DNA of 64,000 nt from contig NZ_QFZK01000005.1 in NCBI RefSeq assembly GCF_003415675.1, positions 62,001 through 126,000 on the forward strand. Direction: 5' to 3'. This document shows, one piece after another, positions 12,084-19,401 of the stretch. Source of the DNA: Rhodoferax lacus (GTDB lineage Bacteria; Pseudomonadota; Gammaproteobacteria; Burkholderiales; Burkholderiaceae_C). A model generated the notes under the pieces. The model searched no databases, had not been told where the DNA came from, and saw only the letters and a list, made by a program, of their open reading frames with translations. The stretch's first letter is position 1. Every line of letters begins with the position of its first letter. The position numbers and the translations under genes are program-made.

Positions 12084-12797
12084 ATGAATACACACGTCAA
12101 CGCCGACCCAGCCGAACTGGCCAAATTTTCGGACCTCGCCCACCGCTGGTGGGACACCGAGAGCGAGTTCAGGCCTCTGCATCAGATCAACCCACTGCGC
12201 CTTGACTGGATCAACAGCATTTGCCCGGTAGATGGCCTGCAAACCCTGGACATCGGCTGTGGGGGCGGCATCCTGACCGACTCATTGGCACGCAAAGGCG
12301 CCCACGCCTTGGGTGTGGACCTGTCCACCAAGGCACTCAAAGTGGCCCAATTGCATGCAATGGAAGCAGAGACACCCAATGTCCGCTACCGCGAGATCAG
12401 TGCAGAAGCGCTCGCCAAGGAAGCGCCGGGCAGCTTTGACGTGGTGACCTGCATGGAGATGCTGGAGCATGTGCCTGATCCATCGTCCATCGTGCAGGCC
12501 TGCGCCACCCTGGTCAAACCGGGTGGGTGGGTGTTTTTCTCCACGCTGAACCGCAACCCCAAGTCTTTCCTGTTTGCCATCGTGGGAGCCGAATACCTGC
12601 TGAACATGCTGCCGCGCGGCACCCACGAGTACGCCAAGATGGTCAAGCCCAGCGAGCTTTCCGGCTTCTGCCGTGCTGCCGGACTGGACCTGCGCCAGAC
12701 CAAGGGCATGGGCTACAACCCCTTGACGCGCCGCTACTGGCTCAACAGCGACACCAGCGTAAATTACCTGCTGGCCACCCAACGCCCGCTGGCCTGA
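12084..12797 (+). CDS. ubiG: Ubiquinone biosynthesis O-methyltransferase
   Basis: From the ATG at 12084 (237 aa) the protein begins [20 protein letters not shown], the UbiG start that includes the [10 protein letters not shown] motif. The SAM-binding glycine loop is [15 protein letters not shown], with later [12 protein letters not shown]. It carries out both O-methylation steps of ubiquinone synthesis. The gene begins 26 bp after the ompA terminator and is followed 2 bp later by gph, so ubiG-gph form an operon as in related genomes. Confidence 0.96.
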   Translation: MNTHVNADPAELAKFSDLAHRWWDTESEFRPLHQINPLRLDWINSICPVDGLQTLDIGCGGGILTDSLARKGAHALGVDLSTKALKVAQLHAMEAETPNVRYREISAEALAKEAPGSFDVVTCMEMLEHVPDPSSIVQACATLVKPGGWVFFSTLNRNPKSFLFAIVGAEYLLNMLPRGTHEYAKMVKPSELSGFCRAAGLDLRQTKGMGYNPLTRRYWLNSDTSVNYLLATQRPLA

Positions 12798-12799
12798 AC

Positions 12800-13471
12800 A
12801 TGACCGTGTTTGCCAACATTGACGCCATACTGTTTGACCTGGACGGCACGCTCATAGACAGCGCCCCTGACCTCGGGGCAGCGGTAGACCAGATGCGGGT
12901 CAGCCGTGGCATGGCATCCCTGCCGCTGGACACCTACAGGCCCCTGGCAGGGTCGGGCGCCCGTGGCATGCTGGCGGTGGCTTTTGGCATGACGCCCGAA
13001 GACCCACTCTTTGACGCGATGCGGGAAGAGTTCTTCAGCAACTACGAGCAGTGCATGACCCAGCGCACCTACGCCTTTGACGGTGTTGCGGAAATGATCC
13101 ACAACATTGGCCTGGCCGGACTGCAATGGGGTGTGGTAACCAACAAGTCGGCCCGTTTTGCAGAGCCACTGACCCGTGGAATGCCGCTGTTTGATACCGC
13201 CGGCACGGTCATCAGCGGAGACACCACGCCGCACGCCAAACCCCACCCTGCGCCACTGCTGGAGGCTGCGCGCCGCTTGGGCCTGGAGCCTGCCCGGTGC
13301 ATTTACGTAGGTGACGACGAACGCGACATCGTTGCGGGCCTGGCCGCGGGCATGGGCACGGTTGCTGCGGACTACGGCTACCTGGGCGACAAGGCCGATA
13401 CGGCCACCTGGGGTGCACACGCCCGGATTAAATCTCCAGACGCACTCTTGCAATTGCTGATACGGGCCTAA
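12800..13471 (+). CDS. gph: Phosphoglycolate phosphatase (HAD family)
   Basis: This 223-aa haloacid-dehalogenase phosphatase starts 2 nt after the ubiG stop. Motif I is FDLDGTLIDSAPDL (nucleophile Asp and acid/base Asp), motif II VVTNKS, motif III around HAKPHPAPL, and motif IV YVGDDERDIVAG. It removes 2-phosphoglycolate formed during DNA repair. Gph and its close relatives (MupP, other HAD enzymes) are hard to separate; the ubiG-gph pairing supports Gph, although MupP (N-acetylmuramate 6-phosphate phosphatase) is a real alternative in Gram-negatives. It ends 12 bp before ssrA. Confidence 0.85.
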   Translation: MTVFANIDAILFDLDGTLIDSAPDLGAAVDQMRVSRGMASLPLDTYRPLAGSGARGMLAVAFGMTPEDPLFDAMREEFFSNYEQCMTQRTYAFDGVAEMIHNIGLAGLQWGVVTNKSARFAEPLTRGMPLFDTAGTVISGDTTPHAKPHPAPLLEAARRLGLEPARCIYVGDDERDIVAGLAAGMGTVAADYGYLGDKADTATWGAHARIKSPDALLQLLIRA

Positions 13472-13483
13472 AATAGGCACTGA

Positions 13484-13860
13484 GGGGCTGCACTGGTTTC
13501 GACGTGGATTCGGACGCGCAGCAGGGCATGTCGAGCTGAGTGCGCTCGTAAAACAGATTCAAACAAACTAACTGCAAACGACGAACGTTTCGCACTCGCT
13601 GCTTAATTGCACGTGAGCCTCACAACAGCAAGCCGATAGGCTGGGCAAGGGTGGAGCAATCCATCCAGGCTGTGGGGTAATTTCATTCGGCTGGACCTGC
13701 CTTGGGTGACTTAGGGTGGGTCGAGAAAATAGGTTACTGGCGATTTGCATAGCGTGCCACTGCGCGATGTGAAAAGCGAGATCCAAATCAGACGGCTACA
13801 CATGTAGAACTGCTCGAAGAAGGTTTGCGGACGCGGGTTCAAATCCCGCCAGCTCCACCA
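13484..13860 (+). ncRNA. ssrA: Transfer-messenger RNA (tmRNA)
   Basis: The 5' GGGGCTG pairs with CAGCTCC before the 3' ACCA, giving a tRNA-like acceptor stem with one G-U pair. The T-arm GGGTTCAAATCCC is present. The resume reading frame is at 13574-13606 and encodes ANDERFALAA followed by TAA, the tag typical of Burkholderiales. Length is 377 nt. tmRNA rescues stalled ribosomes with SmpB and tags the product for proteolysis. The gene is followed by a strong terminator, and its 3' end lies at the edge of a direct repeat. Confidence 0.97.
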
Positions 13861-13874
13861 TACCCTCAGATATT

Positions 13875-13911
13875 GGCCGCCAGGTTTCACCACCTGGCGG
13901 CCTTTTTTTTT
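13875..13911 (+). terminator. Rho-independent terminator of ssrA
   Basis: GGCCGCCAGG / CCTGGCGGCC forms a perfect 10-bp stem with an 8-nt loop and an eight-base T-run. A near-identical hairpin is duplicated at 17173-17205 in repeat copy B, where it lies after the 3' end of the intact phosphatase gene. Confidence 0.93.
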
Positions 13912-13917
13912 GGCAAA

Positions 13918-14025
13918 TCACGTGCCGCACCAACCCCCTCACAGGCATCCTCCACCAGGTCCAGCACGTGTTCAAAGGCTGGCGCTCCGTCGTAATACGG
14001 GTCGGGCACCACCGGGCTGTCTGAG
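13918..14025 (-). pseudogene. 3' fragment of a low-molecular-weight phosphatase gene
   Basis: On the minus strand this decodes to [20 protein letters not shown] and the following [10 protein letters not shown], nearly identical to the C-terminal part of the intact LMW-PTP at 17216-17707. It has lost a 26-bp block near the end and gained a base in a C-run, and it has no N-terminal two-thirds. It is a non-functional remnant produced when the ssrA-phosphatase junction was duplicated. Confidence 0.85.
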
Positions 14026-14075
14026 TTGGGTCGATTAAGAAGGCACGTGCAAGCGTTCATCCAAGCGCCTGTTTA

Positions 14076-14095
14076 TACTGTACGCATGAACAGTA
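14076..14095 (+). promoter_or_regulatory. LexA operator (SOS box) of the umuD-umuC cassette
   Basis: TACTGTACGCATGAACAGTA keeps the CTGT-N8-ACAG core perfectly and the flanking TA/TA of the LexA consensus. A -10-like TATACT (14074-14079) overlaps its left half, so bound LexA would block RNA polymerase. An in-frame ATG (14086) lies inside the box. SOS control of the downstream genes is therefore strongly expected. Confidence 0.93.
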
Positions 14096-14130
14096 TTTGC
14101 AAGACGGCGCTACCGGTTGGGTTTGAGCCC

Positions 14131-14550
14131 ATGGTACCCATACCCGCCCTTCAGGCGCCCATGCTGGTCACGCTGATTTGCAACAAGGTACAGGCCGGTT
14201 TTCCGTCACCCGCCGAAGATCTGGGCATGGTGCGGCTGGACCTGTCCAAGCTGATCGGGGCGGACGAAGAGGATGCGTACTTCATGTGGGTCAGTGGCGA
14301 CTCCATGGTGCAGTTCGGCATTTTTGATGGCGACCTGGTGCTGATCCGCAAGCGCAAGCGCCCACGCCATGGCCAGATTGTCATCGCCTGCCTGGACCGG
14401 GACTTTCTGGTGAAGAAGCTCTACAAAAAGCCGGACGGCACCAAGCTGCAGGCGGGTAACCCGGAGGTGCCCGACATCGTGCTGAAGGATGGCCAGACCC
14501 TGGAAATCTGGGGCGTGGTGACCAACACTGTGCGCATGTTCAAAGCCTAG
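14131..14550 (+). CDS. umuD: UmuD-type self-cleaving SOS mutagenesis protein
   Basis: From the ATG at 14131 the product is 139 aa, the same length as E. coli UmuD. The autocleavage site is Ala22-Gly23 in KVQAGFPSPAED (Cys-Gly in E. coli). The Ser-Lys dyad is Ser58 in SGDSMV and Lys95 in FLVKKLY. RecA-stimulated cleavage yields UmuD', which with UmuC forms DNA polymerase V. An upstream in-frame ATG at 14086 would add 15 residues but lies in the LexA box and close to the predicted transcription start; it could only be used on a leaderless message. The gene is first in the SOS operon, 22 bp before umuC. Confidence 0.9.
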   Translation: MVPIPALQAPMLVTLICNKVQAGFPSPAEDLGMVRLDLSKLIGADEEDAYFMWVSGDSMVQFGIFDGDLVLIRKRKRPRHGQIVIACLDRDFLVKKLYKKPDGTKLQAGNPEVPDIVLKDGQTLEIWGVVTNTVRMFKA

Positions 14551-14572
14551 TTAACGTGGACCGGAGAGAGCC

Positions 14573-15874
14573 ATGTACGCCCTGGTGGATGGCAACAACT
14601 TTTATGTGAGCTGCGAGCGCGTGTTCCAACCCGCGCTCAACGGTGTGCCGGTGGTGGTGCTGAGCAACAACGACGGCTGCGCCATAGCCCGCTCCAACGA
14701 GGCCAAGGCCCTGGGCATTGCCATGGGTGCACCCTGGTTCCAGATCAAGCACCTGGAGGCTTCTGCGGGCCTTGTGGCGCTATCAGCCAACTTCGGCTTC
14801 TATGGCGATATGTCCGACCGCATGATGCGTCTGGCAGCGGCCCTGGGGCCCCGCCAGGAGATTTACTCCATCGACGAGTCCTTCATCGACCTGGCCGGTG
14901 TGCGTGGCGACCTGGTGGAGCGCGCCCACACCATCCGTTCGCGCATCCTGCAGGGCACGGGCATCCCTTGCGGCATTGGCATGGGCCGGACCAAGACCCT
15001 GGCCAAGCTGGCCAACCACATCGCCAAGACCGCCGAGCGCAAGCCGGGCAGCTACCCCGAGGCACTGGCCCAGGTGTGCAACCTGGAAGCGCTACAGGCC
15101 GCAGAGCAGGAGGCCGTCTTTGCAGCCACCCCGGTGGGTGAAGTCTGGGGCGTAGGCCGCCAGATCGGCAAGCGCCTGGTGGCCGGTGGCATCCACACCG
15201 TGCTGGACCTGCAGCGAATGGACCTTGCAACGGTGCGGCGCCAGTTCTCGGTGGTGTTGGAGCGCACGGTGCTGGAGCTGCAGGGCACGCCCTGCATCGA
15301 GCTGGAGCACATGCCCCAGGCCAAGAAAGAAATCGCCTGCACCCGCTCTTTTGGCCGCGCTATCACCACACTGGAGCCACTGAGCGAGGCGGTGACCGAG
15401 TTCGCCTCGCGGGCAGCAGAGAAGTTGCGCAGGCAACACGGTCTGGCCAACCAGGTGCTGGTCTACATCCGCACCAGCCCCTTCCGCAAAGATGACCGGC
15501 AATACAGCCGCTCGGTCACCGTGCCGCTGCGCAGGCCCAGTGCCGACACAGCCGTGCTGGTGCAGTCGGCCTTGCGGGGCTTGGGCAGCATTTTTGTGGA
15601 GGGCTTTCGCTACGCCAAGGCGGGCGTAATGTTGCTGGACCTGCAGTCCAACCGCCTGCAGCAAGGCGAGCTGGATCTGGAGGATGACCGCATGGAAGAC
15701 CGCAGCCGCCTGATGCTGGCCATGGACACGCTCAACCAGCGCTTTGGCAAGGGCAAGGTGCACCTGGCCAGCGCGGGGCTGCAGGGGAACCACAAGCAGT
15801 GGACCATGCGGCAGGAGCGCAGAACGCCGGGCTACACCACCAGCTGGGCCGATATTCCGATAGCGAGGGCTTGA
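14573..15874 (+). CDS. umuC: DNA polymerase V catalytic subunit UmuC (Y-family)
   Basis: A 433-aa Y-family polymerase starting [18 protein letters not shown], with metal-binding Asp6 and the catalytic SIDESF motif (Asp101, Glu102). [24 protein letters not shown] and a C-terminal little-finger domain follow. It performs error-prone translesion synthesis with UmuD'2 and RecA. GGAGAGAG lies a few bases before the ATG. Length and motif positions match chromosomal UmuC rather than DinB. It is 22 bp after umuD and 2 bp before the nuclease gene, so all three should be co-transcribed from the LexA-controlled promoter. Confidence 0.96.
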   Translation: MYALVDGNNFYVSCERVFQPALNGVPVVVLSNNDGCAIARSNEAKALGIAMGAPWFQIKHLEASAGLVALSANFGFYGDMSDRMMRLAAALGPRQEIYSIDESFIDLAGVRGDLVERAHTIRSRILQGTGIPCGIGMGRTKTLAKLANHIAKTAERKPGSYPEALAQVCNLEALQAAEQEAVFAATPVGEVWGVGRQIGKRLVAGGIHTVLDLQRMDLATVRRQFSVVLERTVLELQGTPCIELEHMPQAKKEIACTRSFGRAITTLEPLSEAVTEFASRAAEKLRRQHGLANQVLVYIRTSPFRKDDRQYSRSVTVPLRRPSADTAVLVQSALRGLGSIFVEGFRYAKAGVMLLDLQSNRLQQGELDLEDDRMEDRSRLMLAMDTLNQRFGKGKVHLASAGLQGNHKQWTMRQERRTPGYTTSWADIPIARA

Positions 15875-15876
15875 GC

Positions 15877-16611
15877 ATGGACAACCCATTGCAAGGCATC
15901 ACCCTGAAGAAGGTCCACGCTAGGCGCCTGCGCGAAATCTACCGCTCGGCTGGCTGGCCTTGCCTGGACATTGTGGAAATTGAGCTGCTGGCCACCGGGC
16001 TGCTGGCGCGGGTGACAGACCCCAGCGGCCACGAGCGGGTGTGCGTGACCGACAGCGGCATCCAGTACCTGGCGGGCGCGGCCCAGAGCAACCGCAAGGC
16101 CCTGGGTGCCCATAACGGCCTGGTGCAGCGCATTGCCCAATCCATGCAGCGCGAAGGGCGGCTGGTGTGGTCCAACCTCAGCCTGCGCGCCAAAGTGAGC
16201 GTGACGGATGACGAAGTGGGCCATTGGAAATACTGCATGCCCGATGTGTTCTCCATCCGCAACTCTTCGGTGCAGGCTTACCTGGAGCCTGTGGTCCACG
16301 AGATCAAGGTCAGCCGGGCCGACTTGCTGCGTGACCTGAAGCGCCCGGAGAAGCGCGCTGCCTACCTGCAGCTGGGCGGGCAGTGCTGGTATGTGCTGGG
16401 GCGGGATGGCAAGGACAGGCCGATTGCCGAGGCTGATGAGGTGCCGGGTGAATGCGGCGTCATGCAGGTGGTGGGTGAGGGTGTTGAAGTGATAAGGATG
16501 GCGCCCAAGCGCCAGTTCAATCAGCTGCCGTTTTGGGTATGGATGGCGTTGGCCAAAGCAACGCCGGTGGGAACCGATCCAGAGGATGGCAGGCAAAGCC
16601 TGCACGATTGA
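15877..16611 (+). CDS. MmcB-like PD-(D/E)XK nuclease-fold protein in the SOS operon
   Basis: A 244-aa protein starting 2 nt after the umuC stop. The centre carries a PD-(D/E)XK signature: Pro122-Asp123 in YCMPDVFSI, then Glu142-Ile-Lys144 in HEIKVSRADLLRD, followed by RAAYLQLGGQCWYVLG. The EIKVSRADL block resembles MmcB (DUF1052), an SOS-induced protein needed for mitomycin C resistance in Caulobacter. MmcB itself is shorter, and here a 110-residue N-terminal region of unknown fold precedes the nuclease core. Coupling to umuC suggests a role in processing lesions or crosslinks. The family assignment is from motif memory, so the subfamily is uncertain; the operon position is directly seen. Confidence 0.62.
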   Translation: MDNPLQGITLKKVHARRLREIYRSAGWPCLDIVEIELLATGLLARVTDPSGHERVCVTDSGIQYLAGAAQSNRKALGAHNGLVQRIAQSMQREGRLVWSNLSLRAKVSVTDDEVGHWKYCMPDVFSIRNSSVQAYLEPVVHEIKVSRADLLRDLKRPEKRAAYLQLGGQCWYVLGRDGKDRPIAEADEVPGECGVMQVVGEGVEVIRMAPKRQFNQLPFWVWMALAKATPVGTDPEDGRQSLHD

Positions 16612-16702
16612 CTGAAGCTTGGCTTAGGGTGCCAGATGACCTTCGATGTGTGCGTATCCGGTATGAATTCCCGCCATTCGTGGTGACCGTAACCGCCGCC
16701 TT

Positions 16703-17017
16703 CTAAGGCGACAGAGAGTAATCCTTCACTGAATCGTATTTGTTGAGTAAGTTCAACACCGCTGCATCGGACTTGTACTTTTTCAGAAGCTTGGTGCGCT
16801 GCTTCTGTGCCATGCCGCAGTACTTATCGACTTTCTTTTCGATGGTCCGCTTTTCCTTTTTTGTCATGTCTGGGTCCCATTCACCGGCGATGTGATCACA
16901 CAGATCGGCATTGTGGACAAAGCGAACGACTTCCGGACGATCAAGGCCAGAGGTTCCATCAGCAAATGCGGTCAGGGGGAGCAGCATCGCAATCAGCATG
17001 GCAAGCGTTGTTTTCAT
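16703..17017 (-). CDS. Small secreted protein of unknown function
   Basis: This 104-aa protein has a clear signal peptide (MKTTLAMLIAMLLPLTAFA, cleavage before DGTSG). The rest is charged and Lys-rich, with two cysteines (LCDH and KYCGMAQ). GGGAGA lies 6 nt before the ATG at 17017; an in-frame extension upstream has no such support. It is on the opposite strand to umuC and lies inside the repeat-bounded segment, so it may have arrived with it. I do not recognise the family. Predicted location is the periplasm. Confidence 0.7.
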   Translation of the reverse strand: MKTTLAMLIAMLLPLTAFADGTSGLDRPEVVRFVHNADLCDHIAGEWDPDMTKKEKRTIEKKVDKYCGMAQKQRTKLLKKYKSDAAVLNLLNKYDSVKDYSLSP

Positions 17018-17147
17018 ACTATCTCCCAGTAGTCGACCAAAGAGGGCGGTCTGCATCGCCACCATAGAACTTTATGACACCGAAGGTCGCCCCCACCTTT
17101 GCCAAGTCCGGGTTCATTCTGGGGTTTCCAAGCCATCTTTCAGTTGA

Positions 17148-17348
17148 CGCCAGCACCATACCCTCAGATATTGGCCGCCAGGTTTCACCACCTGGCGGCC
17201 TTTTTCTTTGGCAAATCAAGTGCCAACAGGCCTGGTCTTTCTGACATGCCGCACCAACCCCTCACACGCATCCTCCACCAGATCCAGCACGTGTTCAAAG
17301 GCTGGGGCTCCGTCGTAATACGGGTCGGGCACCACCGGGCTGTCTGAG
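17148..17348. repeat. Direct repeat copy B: partial ssrA 3' end, terminator and phosphatase tail
   Basis: It begins with CGCCAGCACCA, a near copy of the last ssrA bases. The terminator hairpin follows (17173-17205, T-run interrupted by C), and it continues into the intact phosphatase coding sequence. The remaining part of ssrA is absent, so this copy supplies the original phosphatase end while copy A supplies the original ssrA end. Confidence 0.9.
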
Positions 17349-17707
17349 GTCAGGCAGAACTCGGTCAACCGGCGCAGCTTCTTCTGGTGCTCGGGCGGGC
17401 AGATGTCCTGCAGCAGGGCCAGGTTGTCCCAGTCCATTGCCAGAATCAGGTCGAACGCTTCAAAGTCGGCGTCCCGGATTTGCCGGGCGCGCAAGGGCGA
17501 CAGGTCGTAGCCGCGCCGGGCTGCGTGCTCCTGCGAGCGCGCATCGGGCGGGCTGTTGGGGTGGTAGTTGTGGGTACCGGCAGAATCCACGGTCACGTGG
17601 TCCTGCAAGCCCAGGGCTTGCACCTTGTGGCGGAACACGCCGGCGGCAGTCGGGCTTCTGCAGATGTTGCCCATGCAGACAAACAAAACGGAATACGGGT
17701 GGCTCAT
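17216..17707 (-). CDS. Low-molecular-weight protein tyrosine phosphatase
   Basis: The 163-aa protein starting MSHPYSVLFVCMGNICRSPTA carries the LMW-PTP P-loop CX5R-S (CMGNICRS) near the N-terminus and the general-acid Asp in [17 protein letters not shown]. It dephosphorylates phosphotyrosine or small phosphomonoesters; partners cannot be told from context. The longer in-frame reading to 17785 lacks similarity, so the ATG at 17707 is chosen. Its 3' third is duplicated as the fragment at 13918-14025. It is convergent with the umuC cassette. Confidence 0.94.
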   Translation of the reverse strand: MSHPYSVLFVCMGNICRSPTAAGVFRHKVQALGLQDHVTVDSAGTHNYHPNSPPDARSQEHAARRGYDLSPLRARQIRDADFEAFDLILAMDWDNLALLQDICPPEHQKKLRRLTEFCLTSDSPVVPDPYYDGAPAFEHVLDLVEDACEGLVRHVRKTRPVGT

Positions 17708-17811
17708 AGGATGGGTGGGAAAGCTGGCTGTCTGGCAGTCGGGCTGAAATTGCTTTCGTTTGTGCACGAAAAGTTGTATCTGCAAGCGCTCATGCTGGCG
17801 CCCACGCGCGC

Positions 17812-18519
17812 CTAGTCTTGCCGCAACTCAGCTCCCCGGCTGTCCAGTGGCGCCATGAACGAGTTCTGCTCCCATCCTTCCGTCAAGGGCCCTTCGGGTG
17901 GCGGCGAGGTGGGCTCAAATCCGTGGTGTTCGTGTGCCGTTGTGCTCTTGTTCGTTCTTTGGCGTGACACGGCGGCGTGCAAATCGTCGGCCACACCCTT
18001 CAGGCGCGAGTCCATGCGGTCCTGTTCGTTGGCGCGAAGTGCACCGTCGCCCAGAAAGGCCGTGCGGATCTGGCTCATGTGGGGGAGGTTGTCGGGCTCT
18101 ACCACCCAGTACGGAATGCCGCATTGGGACAACAGGCCGTACTTGAGTGTCTGGTTGCTCATGGAGAGTCCGGCGGCTCCCGGCACGTCCACACAGCCGA
18201 TCACGCGGCCGTCCAGCCCGCAGATGGTGAAGGTGCAGTACACCCGGTTGAGCATGTTGTACCAGTGCTCGGCCTCTTCCCGCTGGGCAGGTATGGTGAA
18301 GCGGGTGACCGGGAGCTTGATCATGATCTGCTGGTCATACATCACCTTGGCCAGCCAGACCCAGATCCTGCGCTCTTTGCTGTTGATCAGCAGGCGTGGC
18401 AACAGGGGCCATTCCTTGGGCATCTGGGGGCGTTCTTTTTCCTTGCTGCGCTGCTGCCACAGGTAGAGCGCTATGCCCGCCAGACCTACCAGGCAGGCAG
18501 CAAAAATGGCTGCAATCAT
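17812..18519 (-). CDS. Membrane-anchored DUF2726-type protein
   Basis: A 235-aa protein with an N-terminal membrane helix (IAAIFAACLVGLAGIALYLW) and a central domain LPRLLINSKERRIWVWLAKV ... YCTFTICGLDGRVIGCVDVPG ... YGLLSQCGIPYWVVEPDNLP. This is the DUF2726 layout (a compact fold with a C-terminal strand pair, sometimes linked to nuclease-like folds). The C-terminal 60 residues are polar and probably disordered. AGGGAGAA precedes the ATG at 18519. Function unknown; family call moderately sure. Confidence 0.72.
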   Translation of the reverse strand: MIAAIFAACLVGLAGIALYLWQQRSKEKERPQMPKEWPLLPRLLINSKERRIWVWLAKVMYDQQIMIKLPVTRFTIPAQREEAEHWYNMLNRVYCTFTICGLDGRVIGCVDVPGAAGLSMSNQTLKYGLLSQCGIPYWVVEPDNLPHMSQIRTAFLGDGALRANEQDRMDSRLKGVADDLHAAVSRQRTNKSTTAHEHHGFEPTSPPPEGPLTEGWEQNSFMAPLDSRGAELRQD

Positions 18520-18651
18520 CGTTTCTCCCTGTCGGCTCGGTCCGGGTTTGCAAGATTCATTGTGGGTTGCAGTTTACTGTGCTGCTTCCCTGTCAGGGCG
18601 ATAGTATGGCCCGGCATTGGCGTTGCAGGTTCGCGCTGCGATACTAGGCCC

Positions 18652-19401
18652 ATGCAATTGCAGGAAATTCTTTACTCTCAGGGCTTTGGTACACGGCGCG
18701 TTTGTGCCGGACTGATACAGCAGGGCTATGTGCAGGTCTACGGTCCGGCTGACCCGGAAGTGGCCAGCGCTTGCCTGGACGCCAGCGCCGACTTTGCGAC
18801 CCCAAACCTCCGCTTCCGTGTGCAAGGGGTGGACTGGCCCTACGCAGAGCGGGCCTACATCGTCCTGAACAAACCCACGGCGACAGAGTGCTCGCAAAAG
18901 CCCTCCACCTACCCCAGCATCTACACCTTGCTGCCTTCACCTTTGCGCACACGGCCACAGAAGGCGGCGGTGCAAGGGGTGCAAGCGGTGGGGCGGCTGG
19001 ACCAGGACACCACCGGCATGCTCTTGCTGACCGATGACGGCAAGTTCATCCACCGCATGAGCTCCCCGCGCCACCATGTGCCCAAGGTTTATGAAGTGCG
19101 CGTCAAGCACCCGCTGGATGCGCGCCAGGTCAGCCGCCTGCTGGAAGGCGTGGTGCTGGACGATGACCCCAAGCCCGTGCGCGCAGCAGCCTGCGAGGCC
19201 GTGGGTGAATTTGACCTGCGCCTCACCCTGACAGAAGGCAAGTACCACCAGGTCAAGCGCATGCTGGCAGCGGTAAGCAACCGGGTGGAGGGGCTGCACC
19301 GTTCGCAAATTGGCGGGCTTGTGTTGCCGGCCGATCTGGCGCCGGGACAGTGGCGCTGGCTATCGGAACAGGACCTGGCAAGCATTGCAGGCAAAGCATG
19401 A
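18652..19401 (+). CDS. rsuA: 16S rRNA pseudouridine synthase, RsuA family
   Basis: The 249-aa protein has an N-terminal S4-like segment (MQLQEILYSQGFGTRRVCAGLIQQGYVQVYG) and an RsuA/RluB/E/F catalytic domain with the active Asp in VGRLDQDTTGMLLLTDDG and the downstream LTEGKYHQVKRML motif. RsuA makes pseudouridine 516 in 16S rRNA. RluE/RluF are related alternatives, but the S4-type N-terminus favours RsuA. The ATG at 18652 follows a GATACT hexamer by 6 nt with no usable Shine-Dalgarno, so translation may be leaderless. It overlaps the next gene by 4 bp (ATGA). Confidence 0.88.
   Translation: MQLQEILYSQGFGTRRVCAGLIQQGYVQVYGPADPEVASACLDASADFATPNLRFRVQGVDWPYAERAYIVLNKPTATECSQKPSTYPSIYTLLPSPLRTRPQKAAVQGVQAVGRLDQDTTGMLLLTDDGKFIHRMSSPRHHVPKVYEVRVKHPLDARQVSRLLEGVVLDDDPKPVRAAACEAVGEFDLRLTLTEGKYHQVKRMLAAVSNRVEGLHRSQIGGLVLPADLAPGQWRWLSEQDLASIAGKA

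Larger units (their letters stand above)
13847..14025. repeat. Direct repeat copy A: ssrA 3' end, terminator and phosphatase tail
   Basis: This segment matches 17148-17348 in the same orientation. It covers the last bases of ssrA, the terminator hairpin and about 100 bp of the 3' end of a LMW-phosphatase gene. Relative to copy B it has a 26-bp deletion between two GCC triplets, one extra C in a C-run, a 3-nt difference inside the ssrA end and several substitutions. The two copies bracket the umuD-umuC-nuclease cassette. Confidence 0.9.

Noticed and set aside
15832..16605. Minus-strand open frame opposite the nuclease gene
   Set aside because: No motif or ribosome site; the plus-strand frame is coupled to umuC and carries a recognisable active-site pattern.
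13484..17348. Integrative element with integrase at ssrA
   Set aside because: The repeats fit an insertion but no integrase, recombinase or transposase gene is present between them, so a mobile element is not called.
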